From Clostridium ragsdalei P11 (lineage in GTDB: Bacteria; Bacillota; Clostridia; Clostridiales; Clostridiaceae): a stretch of DNA of 46,304 nt. Shown in pieces: positions 24,038-33,400 of the stretch. The DNA lies in NCBI RefSeq assembly GCF_001675165.1, contig NZ_LROS01000024.1, forward strand, positions 1 to 46,304, given 5' to 3'. Both the position numbers and the translations under genes were made by a program. A model generated the notes under the pieces. The model was not told where the DNA came from and did not search any database. It worked only from the letters and a program-made list of their open reading frames with translations. How positions within the stretch are numbered: position 1 is the stretch's first letter; every line of letters starts with the position of its first letter.

Positions 24038-25000
24038 TTACTTCAAATTTGCATCATTATTCAGTTCATCGTAAACTTTCTTAGACAACTGGGCAATAAA
24101 TTCATCGCTTTCTCCTTTAGTCATAATTGATATTATATAAGGATCCTTTGCATAAACAATTGCCACATCATGATTATAACTTCCATTTATTCCGATTTTA
24201 TGTGCTGCTTTCACCGGTAGATATTTAGGTATTTTAATATTATCCCAGCTTGTATTTTTTAAATTATCTGTAGCTTGTCCGCCTTGGAAATATATCGACT
24301 TCATAAATAAAGCTATATCCTTAGCCGAGAAGTCCTTAGAAAAAGTAGTTATATTCTTAGATAATATACTGCTAATGTAATTCTTAAAAATACCATCATT
24401 TTTATCACAGACATAATACCCCAGCATATTGGAAGCTAGGTTATCAGAATAACTGCAGGCATATTTTAATAAAGTGCCAACACTAACCACTTGGCCATCA
24501 TGTATATTGTTTTTTAACACACCCGTACCACCCCTAATCATGGCTCCAGGTATGTCATTTACATAATCATGATACTGAAATTGAGTATTTACACTTATAT
24601 CTCCTTCATTAATTCTTTTTTGAGTATATAAAATCTCTGGTAATTTTCCTGTACTGGCAGCATAATAAATTTTATCCTGATTTACTCCAAAACTCTTTCC
24701 ACTATTTAACTCAATACAATATACTCCAACATCTTTTGAACCTATATATGCTTCAGCGATTTGCCGTGCCTTTTCAGTTTCATCAACCTTCATTTCAGAT
24801 GCAGCTGTTGAGGTCTTCTTGGACTTATTATCAACTTTTTGGGGACTTTTATAAGATTTTGTTTTCTTATCTACATTTGCAACAGATACTTTCTTCTGAT
24901 TCATATTTGTCTTGTAAATATTAAATTCAATCACAAATAATGCTATCAAAAGTACAGATATAATACTTAACGCCAATAGTGACCTCTTTCTTTTTTTCAT
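24038..25000 (-). CDS. extracytoplasmic class A beta-lactamase-fold serine hydrolase
   Basis: This 320-residue protein has an N-terminal membrane anchor (about 7-26), a Lys/Ser-rich linker and a penicillin-binding/class A beta-lactamase-like domain. Active-site motifs are STGK (116-119), SDN (185-187) and HKIG (about 277), in the right order for the serine, SDN and KTG boxes. The third box lacks the usual Thr/Ser (KIG). It could be a peptidoglycan hydrolase or transpeptidase-related enzyme; resistance is not implied. It ends a three-gene minus-strand operon 38 nt after the TcaA-like gene, so a cell-wall role is plausible. Confidence 0.85.
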   Translation of the reverse strand: MKKRKRSLLALSIISVLLIALFVIEFNIYKTNMNQKKVSVANVDKKTKSYKSPQKVDNKSKKTSTAASEMKVDETEKARQIAEAYIGSKDVGVYCIELNSGKSFGVNQDKIYYAASTGKLPEILYTQKRINEGDISVNTQFQYHDYVNDIPGAMIRGGTGVLKNNIHDGQVVSVGTLLKYACSYSDNLASNMLGYYVCDKNDGIFKNYISSILSKNITTFSKDFSAKDIALFMKSIYFQGGQATDNLKNTSWDNIKIPKYLPVKAAHKIGINGSYNHDVAIVYAKDPYIISIMTKGESDEFIAQLSKKVYDELNNDANLK

Positions 25001-25038
25001 TAAGTTTCCTCTCTCCTGTTAATCAAAACAAAATAAAA

Positions 25039-26484
25039 TTATTTTTCTACAGCACTTGTCCTTTCCGCCAATTGATATGATTGTGTAGTATCATTGTATT
25101 TAAACTTATATATATTCTCAAAAGTTCTCGTCTTTGTTTGAGAATCAACTCCATCATAGTTTTCATTAATATCATACACCTCTGTTGCGTCTACCGTACC
25201 TGACTTACCGCTTGCATCCATCTTATACGAATTAACAACAGCAGAATCATACTTTTCATAAAAACTGCCATTACCTTTATAATAAGAATTTATATTGTCC
25301 ATCTGTTGCTTATCTAATTTACTTCCCGGATACATATAAGATTCAAGCCGTCCTGCATTTCCAGAAGTCAATGCATCAGCAAGAGAAGAGGCATATCCAA
25401 CTATCATATCGTTGATATCATTTTTCCGCTGTTCAGGTGTTTCTCCTCCTTTAGAATAATCAAAACTAATTAGATTATCATCATCTGTAAGATTAGCAGA
25501 AGAACTTTTAATCTGTTCTCCATTGTAATTTATAACTGCATAAATACTTGCTCCTGCTGCAACAGGTCCAATGGTATCCCCAGAATTTATAGATTTTTTA
25601 GTATCTTTGCCATTAACATATATTTCATTATTATCATAATTAGAATTTACTTTCAAATAGAGCCCTTTTAATGCCTCTGCAGTTTCATCCTGCTTTTTAT
25701 CACTTATAAAATCTACCTTAGTCTTATTATCCATCTCACAAAAATCGCCGTGAGCCTTTCCCTCCACATTATAGAATCCTGGTATATACGGTCCAAATTG
25801 TTTTGAAAAATTTTGACCGTCAACCTTAGCCACTTTCTCACCATTTACTAAAATATCTGCTCCTTTAACATTTGAAGTGAGTGTTAAGAAAACGGATTTA
25901 AATGTAATTTTATATTTTGGGAAAAAAATCAAAGTTCTACCCACTTTCGTAATATACAAACTAGAATTTTGATTTTCTACGCCACCATTTTTTAAGTTTA
26001 CAGCCTGACTATTTAAATCATTAATAGTACTTGAAAGCTCTGAAGGAGTGTTCTTAAAAGATTTTAAAAGTGGATCTATAGTATCTGATTTTAAATTTAA
26101 CCTTCCATCAGTTGTATACAATATCTTAGATAATGCCGTAGTATCACTTTTGTTTACAGCACTTTGAAATGAAGCAACAGTTCTTTGAGGACTGCTAATT
26201 GTCTTTCCAATAAAAATAAATAATATTGTAAATGCACAGGCTGTAATTATACCAATTAACATTTTACTATTCAAAACCGATTTAATATTCTCTATTTTAT
26301 TCTCAAACTGTTCCGTTTTTTCCTCTGAATTGTCTTCTAAATCTTCTTCTAGATTATCTTCTAAATCTTCAGATTTATCTTCTTCCTTAACATTATTTGA
26401 CTTCGTTTTAAGGTTATAACCGCAATTGCGGCAAAACCCCGAATCTTCCTTAACACTGGCACCACACTTTGGACAGAAATTCAT
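25039..26484 (-). CDS. zinc-ribbon membrane protein, TcaA/YvbJ-like
   Basis: This 481-residue protein has an N-terminal zinc ribbon (FCPKCGASVKEDSGFCRNCG, residues 3-22) and a long acidic linker (about 30-65). One transmembrane segment (about 77-95) and a large extracytoplasmic region follow. The latter has repeated beta-rich domains containing VNGEKVAKV and VNGKDTKKS. This matches TcaA/YvbJ-type proteins, which in other Firmicutes are linked to cell-wall stress responses. GGAGGG precedes the ATG. It lies between a second zinc-ribbon membrane protein and the beta-lactamase-fold gene. Confidence 0.85.
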   Translation of the reverse strand: MNFCPKCGASVKEDSGFCRNCGYNLKTKSNNVKEEDKSEDLEDNLEEDLEDNSEEKTEQFENKIENIKSVLNSKMLIGIITACAFTILFIFIGKTISSPQRTVASFQSAVNKSDTTALSKILYTTDGRLNLKSDTIDPLLKSFKNTPSELSSTINDLNSQAVNLKNGGVENQNSSLYITKVGRTLIFFPKYKITFKSVFLTLTSNVKGADILVNGEKVAKVDGQNFSKQFGPYIPGFYNVEGKAHGDFCEMDNKTKVDFISDKKQDETAEALKGLYLKVNSNYDNNEIYVNGKDTKKSINSGDTIGPVAAGASIYAVINYNGEQIKSSSANLTDDDNLISFDYSKGGETPEQRKNDINDMIVGYASSLADALTSGNAGRLESYMYPGSKLDKQQMDNINSYYKGNGSFYEKYDSAVVNSYKMDASGKSGTVDATEVYDINENYDGVDSQTKTRTFENIYKFKYNDTTQSYQLAERTSAVEK

Positions 26485-26505
26485 TTTTCACCCTCCAATC
26501 AAACT

Positions 26506-27387
26506 TTAAATTCCTAAATTTTTTATATCATTCATAGTTGATGAAACTATACTAGATAAAACAGATGGCATAAACCACCCAAAACACAATATAAGAGCAA
26601 TAATAGTGACTAAACTTGCAAATGAGACAACAAATACAGTATTATTTTTAGAAATCACTAGTGATTCGTTTATAACCATTGCAAAACATATTAGTGAAAA
26701 TATATACCCAAACAAAGCTGTGGCTAATCCAAGATCAATTGATAAATATGAAAATATAATAGAAAAAAATTCAAAATACAAAGCTGGAGCTGTAACTATA
26801 AGTGCTGTTTTATAATATTTAAATTTTTCAGGTGCCTTTTTAGATAATAAAGTATTTGCTACACAAATTATTACAAAAATAATTAGCACTGAAATTAAAA
26901 CCAATGCACAATTTTGCAAGAATATTTCTCCGTAAGGTATTTTTATAAATGACTTTATTTTGCTTATTTCACCTGTTATTTCATTCATTTCACTAGAATT
27001 TATTATATTGGAAGAACCCTGCGGTTGTATCAAATTTACAATTTCTGCTGTTTTTCTAATAACATCCTGTACGACGTTACTTATACTTGAAACAATCTGA
27101 TTTGCTCTCCAAATTCCTAAAAATCCTTGAAATGCTATAAAAAGTAAGGTTAATACAACTACTATATTCTTTTCTGTTTCATTTATAAATTTTTTTGCCG
27201 TTGTAATTGGTTTCAAGAACATGCCCACTATAATATTTATAATAATTTTATAGTCAATATTCCTGTTCGGTACAGTTTGTGATCTAATTTTTACATTGTC
27301 TTTTAGTTCTATATTTTTAGTTCCACAATCAGGACAATATATGTCACCTTTTTCAAGTTTTTTACCGCATTTAGAACAATATGCCAT
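26506..27387 (-). CDS. zinc-ribbon membrane protein, Yip1-like
   Basis: This 293-residue protein begins with a four-Cys zinc ribbon (CSKCGKKLEKGDIYCPDCG, residues 4-22). A linker and about five transmembrane helices (from about 75 to the C-terminus) follow, the layout of zinc-ribbon Yip1-like membrane proteins. It is the first gene of a minus-strand operon with the TcaA-like protein (21 nt apart). Ribosome site GGGGGA. A stray AGGAGG-like site at about 27467-27473 on this strand leads to no ORF. Function unknown, probably at the membrane. Confidence 0.8.
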   Translation of the reverse strand: MAYCSKCGKKLEKGDIYCPDCGTKNIELKDNVKIRSQTVPNRNIDYKIIINIIVGMFLKPITTAKKFINETEKNIVVVLTLLFIAFQGFLGIWRANQIVSSISNVVQDVIRKTAEIVNLIQPQGSSNIINSSEMNEITGEISKIKSFIKIPYGEIFLQNCALVLISVLIIFVIICVANTLLSKKAPEKFKYYKTALIVTAPALYFEFFSIIFSYLSIDLGLATALFGYIFSLICFAMVINESLVISKNNTVFVVSFASLVTIIALILCFGWFMPSVLSSIVSSTMNDIKNLGI

Positions 27388-27587
27388 AATATTTTCCCCC
27401 AGTTCTATCTTTCTTCTTATTTACATATAGTTTACTTTAAGTTATTCTATAAAATCTTTTAAATTCCTCCTATGATTTTAAAAAAATTAGTTTTTAGACC
27501 ATATTTTACATTATGCACCACAATTATTTTAATGCACTTAGTTTGTAACAAATAAATAGTACTTAAATATCATATATACTGGGGAAC

Positions 27588-27615
27588 ATATTAGACTCTT
27601 GCAGTAGTCTAATAT
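27588..27615. promoter_or_regulatory. inverted repeat upstream of the His-rich gene
   Basis: ATATTAGACT (27588-27597) and AGTCTAATAT (27606-27615) are perfect 10-bp arms with an 8-nt spacer, 12 nt before AGGAGG. It may be an operator or a 5' leader hairpin. The rest of 27388-27587 is AT-rich with no clear promoter. Confidence 0.6.
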
Positions 27616-27637
27616 AAACAATGGTTAGGAGGAAAAA

Positions 27638-28279
27638 ATGATGTCTCATCATCATAAAAATAAAGTCAATATTCATGAATTAGAAGATACTTCTTTACAA
27701 ACAGAAGATGTTTTAATAGGATCATCAGCTTATAATAGCTCATGCAATTTATCTGATAATGACAAAGGAGTTGGCGTACTGTATCAGCAGCAGGGTGCTG
27801 TAAAGATACACAACGGAAGAATAATCGGTTGTGATGGTCAGGGCTATATAGTACGACATTGTTCAGATGCAAGTAAGGGAAGTCCTTTTAAGTATGATAA
27901 ATTCTATTTTTACAATGAAAAGTATTTTCATACTCATAATATTCAACACGCTCATGCACATGCCTTTATTAATATTGGTATAAGAGACAATAAGCATGTG
28001 TTTTGTTACTATGGGAAAGAAAAAAATGCTAAAAATCTTCACACTCATAATGGTGTATTTCATTCTTTTTCCTATAAAGATCCTATAACTAAAAAGTCTG
28101 TAGCCAGCAGTGATTTTACTACTTTTTTAAGTTTTCGTATGACACCCCATTTAGTAAACAGTATAGTTTACTATCATTATATTCAAGAGTATGACAATAA
28201 AAAACATCAAACTGTTTTTAAATATGTAACAACTTCAGCTGATCATATAAAGCATTATGGAGAAGTACCACACAAATAG
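27638..28279 (+). CDS. histidine-rich protein, YmaF-like at most
   Basis: I do not confidently recognise this 213-residue protein. It is unusually rich in histidine and tyrosine, with HHHK at the N-terminus and HTHNIQHAHAHAF and HTHNGVFHSF in the middle. That suggests metal binding or a spore-surface role; a YmaF-like family is a weak possibility. It has no signal peptide or membrane segment. AGGAGG lies 5-8 nt before two adjacent ATGs (27638, 27641). It is divergent from the zinc-ribbon operon and followed by a strong terminator, so it is monocistronic. Confidence 0.75.
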   Translation: MMSHHHKNKVNIHELEDTSLQTEDVLIGSSAYNSSCNLSDNDKGVGVLYQQQGAVKIHNGRIIGCDGQGYIVRHCSDASKGSPFKYDKFYFYNEKYFHTHNIQHAHAHAFINIGIRDNKHVFCYYGKEKNAKNLHTHNGVFHSFSYKDPITKKSVASSDFTTFLSFRMTPHLVNSIVYYHYIQEYDNKKHQTVFKYVTTSADHIKHYGEVPHK

Positions 28280-28301
28280 ATTATCTAATTATGTTTTAAA
28301 T

Positions 28302-28335
28302 AAAGCGGATAGCTTTACCACTATCCGCTTTTCTA
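28302..28335. terminator. bidirectional terminator between the His-rich gene and ilvA
   Basis: AAAGCGGATAG (28302-28312) pairs perfectly with CTATCCGCTTT (28321-28331) around an 8-nt loop, with T-rich sequence on both strands. Confidence 0.88.
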
Positions 28336-28353
28336 AAGAATTTAATTTTCTTC

Positions 28354-29565
28354 TTAGCAAACTCTATCTACATCATATCCTTCATCATTTAATGCCTTAA
28401 CTATAGATTCTATATGCTCATACCCATTTGTTTCTACCGTAACTTCTAAAACCACATGTTTCAATCTATCAACAGCCTTAAACTGATTGTGATCCAGCTT
28501 TATTACATTAGCTCCTTTTTCAGCTAATATCTGAGATATTTTAAGAAGTTGTCCTAGAGTGTCTTTAAGTTTAACTGAAAAACAGAATATTCTTCCTCTT
28601 GAAAATAATCCATTATTCAAAAGAGATGCTATTGTTACTACATCTATATTTCCTCCACTTATTAAGGAAACTACTTTTTTTCCTTTAAAGTTTAATCTCT
28701 TCAGTGCTGCTAAAGACATTACTCCCGTTGCTTCTGCTACAAGCTTATGTTTTTCCAAAACAACAAACACAGCTTCCATAAGTTCTTTATCACTTACTGT
28801 AACAATTTCATCTACATATTCTTTTATTACTTCAAAAGTAAGATCTCCAGGCTGCTTTACTGCTGCGCCATCAGCGATAGTATCAACTTTATCTGCATAG
28901 GTGAGTTTACCTGTATCAAAAGAAACTTTCATAGGATTTGCACCTTCAGCTTGAACTCCTATTACTTTTATATTAGGATTAATAGATTTAGCAGCTACTG
29001 CTATTCCGCTTATTAATCCACCTCCACCTATTGGTACTAATATAGCATCTACATCCTTTAGTTCTTCTATTATCTCAAGTGCTATAGTTCCCTGACCTGC
29101 CATTACATCTACATCATTAAAAGGATGAACAAAAGTATACCCATTTTCTTTCTCTAATCTTTTAGCTTCTTCATAAGCCTCATCATAAACTTTTCCTTTA
29201 AGTACTACATCAGCTCCATAGTTTCTAGTAGCTTGAACCTTTATAAGTGGAGTAGTTTCAGGCATAACAATTGTTGCCTTAATTCCAAGCTTTTGTGCAG
29301 AGTATGCTACACCTTGAGCATGATTTCCTGCAGAAGAAGCTATAAGTCCCTTTGCTTTTTGCTCATCACTTAGTTTTACGATTTTGTTTGATGCACCTCT
29401 TAACTTAAATGCTCCAGTAATTTGAAGGTTTTCTGGTTTTATATATACCTCATTACCACTTTCTCTGCTAAATTCTGAACTATATATTAATTTAGTTTTT
29501 ACACATATTCCTTCTATTCTTTTACTAGCCTCTAATACATCCTTTAATGTTAAATTCACTTTCAT
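28354..29565 (-). CDS. ilvA: threonine ammonia-lyase (threonine deaminase)
   Basis: This 403-residue cytosolic PLP enzyme converts threonine to 2-oxobutanoate, the entry to isoleucine synthesis. Visible features are TGAFKLRGASNK (50-61, PLP-binding Lys 54), a GGGGL phosphate-binding loop, SGGNID, and a C-terminal ACT-like domain (about 325-403). This is the shorter, single-ACT-domain form. The start is ATG 29565; an upstream TTG (29574) is too close to the ribosome site. A T-box with an apparent isoleucine specifier controls it, which supports a biosynthetic rather than purely catabolic role. Confidence 0.93.
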   Translation of the reverse strand: MKVNLTLKDVLEASKRIEGICVKTKLIYSSEFSRESGNEVYIKPENLQITGAFKLRGASNKIVKLSDEQKAKGLIASSAGNHAQGVAYSAQKLGIKATIVMPETTPLIKVQATRNYGADVVLKGKVYDEAYEEAKRLEKENGYTFVHPFNDVDVMAGQGTIALEIIEELKDVDAILVPIGGGGLISGIAVAAKSINPNIKVIGVQAEGANPMKVSFDTGKLTYADKVDTIADGAAVKQPGDLTFEVIKEYVDEIVTVSDKELMEAVFVVLEKHKLVAEATGVMSLAALKRLNFKGKKVVSLISGGNIDVVTIASLLNNGLFSRGRIFCFSVKLKDTLGQLLKISQILAEKGANVIKLDHNQFKAVDRLKHVVLEVTVETNGYEHIESIVKALNDEGYDVDRVC

Positions 29566-29696
29566 AATCTTCAAATCTCCTCTCTTATCCTAGATATAAT
29601 AATATTATTACGTATTGCACTTTGCCCCAATTCTAAAAATTTTCTAATATAAAGTAAAAGCCCCCTATTCACTCACCTCTCAAATTTTCATTTTAT

Positions 29697-29760
29697 AATA
29701 AAAAAATCTTTCGTTCTTATAAACATACTTTTAAATATGCTTATAAGGACGAAAGATTAA
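29697..29760 (-). terminator. T-box terminator
   Basis: On the minus strand, AATCTTTCGTCCTTATAAGC pairs with GTTTATAAGAACGAAAGATT and is followed by TTTTTTAT. It competes with the antiterminator containing GGTACCGCGG. Confidence 0.9.
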
Positions 29761-30028
29761 CTTTCCGCGGTACCACCTCAATTGCAATTAGATACACTAA
29801 TTGCCACTCCACTCAGGTCAACGTAAATAAAACATCTATTCATCGTGAACCCTAACCATATATCGCTGGTACACGTCCTCATTTACTTGGCAAAAACCTT
29901 TCTACTTGGAAGCTCCGGAGTGATAGTTACATATTTATGTTAACACCAACTTACACCAACGCTGGCTCTCTGCAGTTAAACATTAAATATTTCTTTCTCC
30001 ATCAAAGCTTGTATTTATTACTAACTTG
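29697..30028 (-). ncRNA. T-box riboswitch for ilvA (apparent Ile specifier)
   Basis: On the minus strand the antiterminator core AGGTGGTACCGCGG is complementary to tRNA 3' ends (plus 29766-29779). A Stem I with the AGAGAGCC and GGTTGGTG-type motifs precedes it. The codon-like ATC stands immediately before ACTCCGGAGC, the usual position of the specifier, indicating isoleucine; an adjacent ACT (Thr) is the alternative reading. A terminator hairpin follows. High uncharged tRNA-Ile would favour antitermination. Confidence 0.93.
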
Positions 30029-30034
30029 TTGTTA

Positions 30035-30063
30035 AGTATATTATTTTTTTTCCACATTGTCAA
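30035..30063 (-). promoter_or_regulatory. sigma-A promoter of the T-box/ilvA transcript
   Basis: On the minus strand, TTGACA (30063-30058) and TATACT (30040-30035) are separated by 17 nt. Transcription would begin near 30028 at the 5' end of the T-box. Confidence 0.85.
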
Positions 30064-30194
30064 TCTATTTTTCTAATTTTTTTCTAAAAATATTTGAATC
30101 TTTAAAACTTACAGTTTACAATTTTCTCTTATTATTGCATAATGATTTGAGAAACAAGTTAATTTGAAACAAAAAAAGAAAGGTAGGAAACACA

Positions 30195-30926
30195 TTGATT
30201 AAAGTTCAATCATTAACTAAAATATTTAAAAAGATTTCAGCTGTAGATAATATTAGTTTTGAAGTTAACAATGGAGAAATAGTAGGACTTCTTGGTGAAA
30301 ACGGAGCAGGTAAAACAACTACACTTAGGATGCTTGCAACTATGCTAAAGCCTACATCAGGAACAGCTTTAATAAACAATTATGATGTGAATAAATATCC
30401 AGAAAAAGTAAGAGGAGAAATAGGAATACTTTTTGGCGGCGAAGTTGGTCTTTATGATAGATTAACTGGAAGAGAAAATATAAGATACTTTGCAGAACTC
30501 AATGGAATGTCAAAGGAAAAAACCGAAAAGAGCATAAAATATTTAGCAAAAAACCTTGAAATGGAAGACTATTTGGATAGAAGAGTAGGTAAATTCTCAA
30601 GAGGAATGAAGCAAAAAATTTCTATAGCTAGATCTATCGTACATAATCCATCAGTAGTATTATTTGATGAACCAACATCAGGTCTTGATGTCAGTTCATC
30701 TAGAATAGTACATGATTTTATAAAAAAGTGTAAAGTTGACAATAAAGCTGTCATATTTTCAAGTCACAGTATGGCTGAAGTAGAAAAGCTTTGTGATAGA
30801 ATTATAATAATTCACAAAGGAAAAATTATAGAAACAGGAACAATAGAGAATTTAAAGTCTAAGTATAATAATGATGACATGGAAGAAATATTTATGCAGT
30901 TGGTAGGTGATGTAATTGAAAACTAA
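30195..30926 (+). CDS. ABC transporter ATP-binding protein, NatA type
   Basis: This 243-residue ATPase has Walker A GENGAGKT (about 35-42), signature FSRGMKQKI and Walker B VVLFDEPTSGLD, then SSHSMAEVE at the switch His. The start is TTG 30195, 8 nt after GGTAGGA. It pairs with the overlapping permease downstream. NatAB-type exporters in Gram-positive bacteria move Na+ or, more often, unknown substrates; the exact substrate is not shown by sequence. Confidence 0.92.
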   Translation: MIKVQSLTKIFKKISAVDNISFEVNNGEIVGLLGENGAGKTTTLRMLATMLKPTSGTALINNYDVNKYPEKVRGEIGILFGGEVGLYDRLTGRENIRYFAELNGMSKEKTEKSIKYLAKNLEMEDYLDRRVGKFSRGMKQKISIARSIVHNPSVVLFDEPTSGLDVSSSRIVHDFIKKCKVDNKAVIFSSHSMAEVEKLCDRIIIIHKGKIIETGTIENLKSKYNNDDMEEIFMQLVGDVIEN

Positions 30927-32100
30927 AGTTGTATTAATAGTATTAAAAAAAGAACTTTTAGATATGTTTAGAGATAGAAAAACAATCCTCATGAGTATAT
31001 TAATTCCCATGCTGCTTCTTCCTATACTTTCGTTTGTTATAGGAAAAGCTACAAGTACAAGTCATAAAAATGTAGAAAACAATTTAAAAATAGCTGTGGT
31101 TGATAAAGGCAGCAGCAATTTAGGATCATTTTTTAAATTACAAAAGAATGTAAAAATAATTAAATCCAACAACATAAAACAAGATGTAAAAGATGGTAAA
31201 ATTTTAGCAGGTATAACTATACCAGAAAATTTTGATGAAAATATAAGTAAAGATATGAATGAAAAAATCACATTAACTTATGACAACTCCAGCAGTGACA
31301 GTATGGAAGCCTTTGACATATTAAATTCTTACATAGATAAATATTCAAAGAATATAGTTTCAAAAAGATTGGAAAAAAGAAATATAGATTCTAAAATATT
31401 AACTCCAATAAATGTTGCTCAGGATACTATAGAAAAAAAGGAAAGTGGTATTGGAAAATTAATGCTTAATATAATGGTACCACTTTTATTGATCCTTGGT
31501 AGTGTTGGTAATACAGTAGCACCCTCTTTGGACTTAGGCGTTGGTGAAAAGGAAAGAGGTACTCTAGAACCACTTCTAACTACAAAAGCAAGTAGAATGT
31601 CCTTGCTTTGGGGGAAATTTCTCGCAATTACCATAGTGGGAATTATAGTATCACTGGCAAACCTTGCAGGATTATTTATTTCAATGAATCAGACAAATGG
31701 AATGTTTCAAGGTGCAAATGACATCAATATAGGATTGGAAACTATTATTTTGATAATGATTTTGCCTATACTTTTAACTATGGTTTTTGGGGCTTTAGGG
31801 CTGTCCATAAGTATTTATGCAAAATCATCAAAAGAGGCCCAAACATATTTAAGTCCTTTTACAATAATAGCTGTCATATTGGTTTATGCCACAATGATGA
31901 AGGATGGTAAAAGTATAGAAACTTATTTTTTTAGTATACCTATAGCTAATGCTTCCTGCCTCACAAAAGAGTTCTTAGTTGGAATACACAATACAGCACA
32001 TATAGCTATAACCTTTGGCTGGATGATAGTGTATATAGTTGGTGCAATCTCATTTGCAAGATATATGTTCAATAAAGAAAGTGTTATTTTCAGATCATAA
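30916..32100 (+). CDS. ABC-2 permease, NatB type
   Basis: This 394-residue membrane protein has one N-terminal transmembrane segment and an extracytoplasmic domain (about 45-175, including VVDKGSSNLG). A C-terminal bundle of about five segments follows. It overlaps natA by 11 nt (TTG 30916, AGGTG upstream), so the two are translationally coupled. Together they form a complete ABC transporter, in contrast to the permease-only operon at 836-4729. Its ATPase is a theoretical donor for that operon, though nothing links them directly. Confidence 0.9.
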   Translation: MKTKVVLIVLKKELLDMFRDRKTILMSILIPMLLLPILSFVIGKATSTSHKNVENNLKIAVVDKGSSNLGSFFKLQKNVKIIKSNNIKQDVKDGKILAGITIPENFDENISKDMNEKITLTYDNSSSDSMEAFDILNSYIDKYSKNIVSKRLEKRNIDSKILTPINVAQDTIEKKESGIGKLMLNIMVPLLLILGSVGNTVAPSLDLGVGEKERGTLEPLLTTKASRMSLLWGKFLAITIVGIIVSLANLAGLFISMNQTNGMFQGANDINIGLETIILIMILPILLTMVFGALGLSISIYAKSSKEAQTYLSPFTIIAVILVYATMMKDGKSIETYFFSIPIANASCLTKEFLVGIHNTAHIAITFGWMIVYIVGAISFARYMFNKESVIFRS

Positions 32101-32114
32101 TTTTCTAAGCAAAA

Positions 32115-32144
32115 TTGACTCTTACTATATTGTAATCATAAAAT
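32115..32144 (+). promoter_or_regulatory. promoter of the M42 peptidase gene
   Basis: TTGACT (32115-32120) and TAAAAT (32139-32144) with an 18-nt spacer, 45 nt before the ATG. Confidence 0.55.
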
Positions 32145-32189
32145 AACTATAGAGACTAAACTATATTTTACACTTGGGGGATTAAAATT

Positions 32190-33230
32190 ATGGATTATGA
32201 TAAAAATACTATTTTAAATATTCTAAAAACTATTCTTTCTATACCAAGTCCTACAGGATATACTAAGTTAGTAATGCAATATCTCAAGGATGAACTTAAC
32301 AAAATAAATATACCTTATAAAACCACAAATAAAGGTGCTCTTATTGTATCTTTTACTGGAATAAATGACGATTATCAAAGAACTTTTACATCCCATATTG
32401 ATACATTAGGTGCAATGGTTAAAGGCATAAAAGAAAATGGCACTCTTTCCATGGTTCCTATTGGTGGATATATGATGTCAACACTTGAAGGTGAAAATTG
32501 TACTATAAAAACTTTAGATGATATAAGCTATTCTGGTACTATTCAAACTATAAAACCTTCTGTCCATATAAGCGGTGATGAAGCCAACAGTCTTAAGAGG
32601 ATTCCTGAAAACATGGAGGTAATACTAGATGAAAAAGTGTTCTCTAAAAATGATGTGGTAGCTCTTGGTATTGATGTAGGAGACTATATATGCATAGATA
32701 CAAGGACAACTATCACTGAAAAACAATTTATTAAAAGTAGATATCTAGATGATAAAGCTAGCGCTTCTATTCTTATGTATGTAATTAAATACCTTCATGA
32801 AAACAATATAAAACTTCCTTACACAACTAATTTCTATATAAGCAATTATGAAGAAGTCGGTCATGGTTCTAGTGCTGCTTTACCTGAAAAAACTAAAGAG
32901 TTCATAGCTGTTGATATGGGAGCCCCCGGCTGCGATCAAAATTCATCAGAATATAGCGTATGTATTTGTGCTAAAGACTCCTCTGGTCCTTATGATTATG
33001 ATCTTAGGAAAAAATTAGTTTATACCTGCAAGAAAAATAATATTTCATATAAGCTAGACATATATCCTCACTATGGTTCAGACGCTTCTGCAGCACTACG
33101 TGCTGGTTGGGATGTTAGAACAGCCCTTATAGGTCCTGGTGTTTTTGCATCTCACGCCTATGAAAGAACGCATGTAGATGCATTGTTAGCTACAGTTGAC
33201 CTTATCATAAAGTATATTACTGAAGCATAA
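32190..33230 (+). CDS. M42-family metalloaminopeptidase
   Basis: This 346-residue cytosolic co-catalytic dinuclear metallopeptidase has its ligands in order: H.D in TSHIDTLG (His 69, Asp 71), the bridging Asp in YLDDKAS, catalytic Glu in YEEVGHGS, VDMGAPG, and the final His in HYGSDASA. Proteins of this family form large tetrahedral assemblies and trim peptides; some are annotated as cellulases in error. GGGGG lies before the ATG. A promoter at 32115-32144 suggests separate transcription from the NatAB genes. Structured RNA D follows immediately. Confidence 0.92.
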   Translation: MDYDKNTILNILKTILSIPSPTGYTKLVMQYLKDELNKINIPYKTTNKGALIVSFTGINDDYQRTFTSHIDTLGAMVKGIKENGTLSMVPIGGYMMSTLEGENCTIKTLDDISYSGTIQTIKPSVHISGDEANSLKRIPENMEVILDEKVFSKNDVVALGIDVGDYICIDTRTTITEKQFIKSRYLDDKASASILMYVIKYLHENNIKLPYTTNFYISNYEEVGHGSSAALPEKTKEFIAVDMGAPGCDQNSSEYSVCICAKDSSGPYDYDLRKKLVYTCKKNNISYKLDIYPHYGSDASAALRAGWDVRTALIGPGVFASHAYERTHVDALLATVDLIIKYITEA

Positions 33231-33231
33231 C

Positions 33232-33400
33232 CAAGCTTTATCCGATAACTACCTGCTCTAATACTCCCACGCACACAGTGAAAGCGACTATCACCAAATT
33301 AAAGATTTGGGATATCTGCTTTTCTCCAAGTGAGAGTAAAGAGCAGGTACGTTCCTGGATAACGATTTCTAAGCCGAGATCTTAAATTTTCGCCTTATAA
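33232..33400 (-). ncRNA. structured RNA element D, second copy of C
   Basis: Read on the minus strand: TTATAAGG (33400-33393), CTTAGAA, then P1 TTATCCAGG (33362-33357) and P2 ACCTGCTCT (33348-33340) pairing with AGAGCAGGT (33259-33251). ACTC/GAGT and CCAAAT/ATTTGG inner hairpins come next, then GGTAG..ATCGGATAA closing P1 (33243-33238). The order and spacing of the blocks match element C: TTATAAGG to TTATCC is about 31 versus 33 nt. The core sequences differ but are still paired. It lies downstream of the mutS2-like gene and lacks the clear terminator of C, so it may be degraded. The remainder of 33401-33447 holds nothing else. Confidence 0.68.

Noticed and set aside
24038-25000. Antibiotic-resistance beta-lactamase
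   Set aside because: The fold is class A-like, but the third box is KIG and the context is cell-wall/membrane genes; resistance is not supported by sequence alone.
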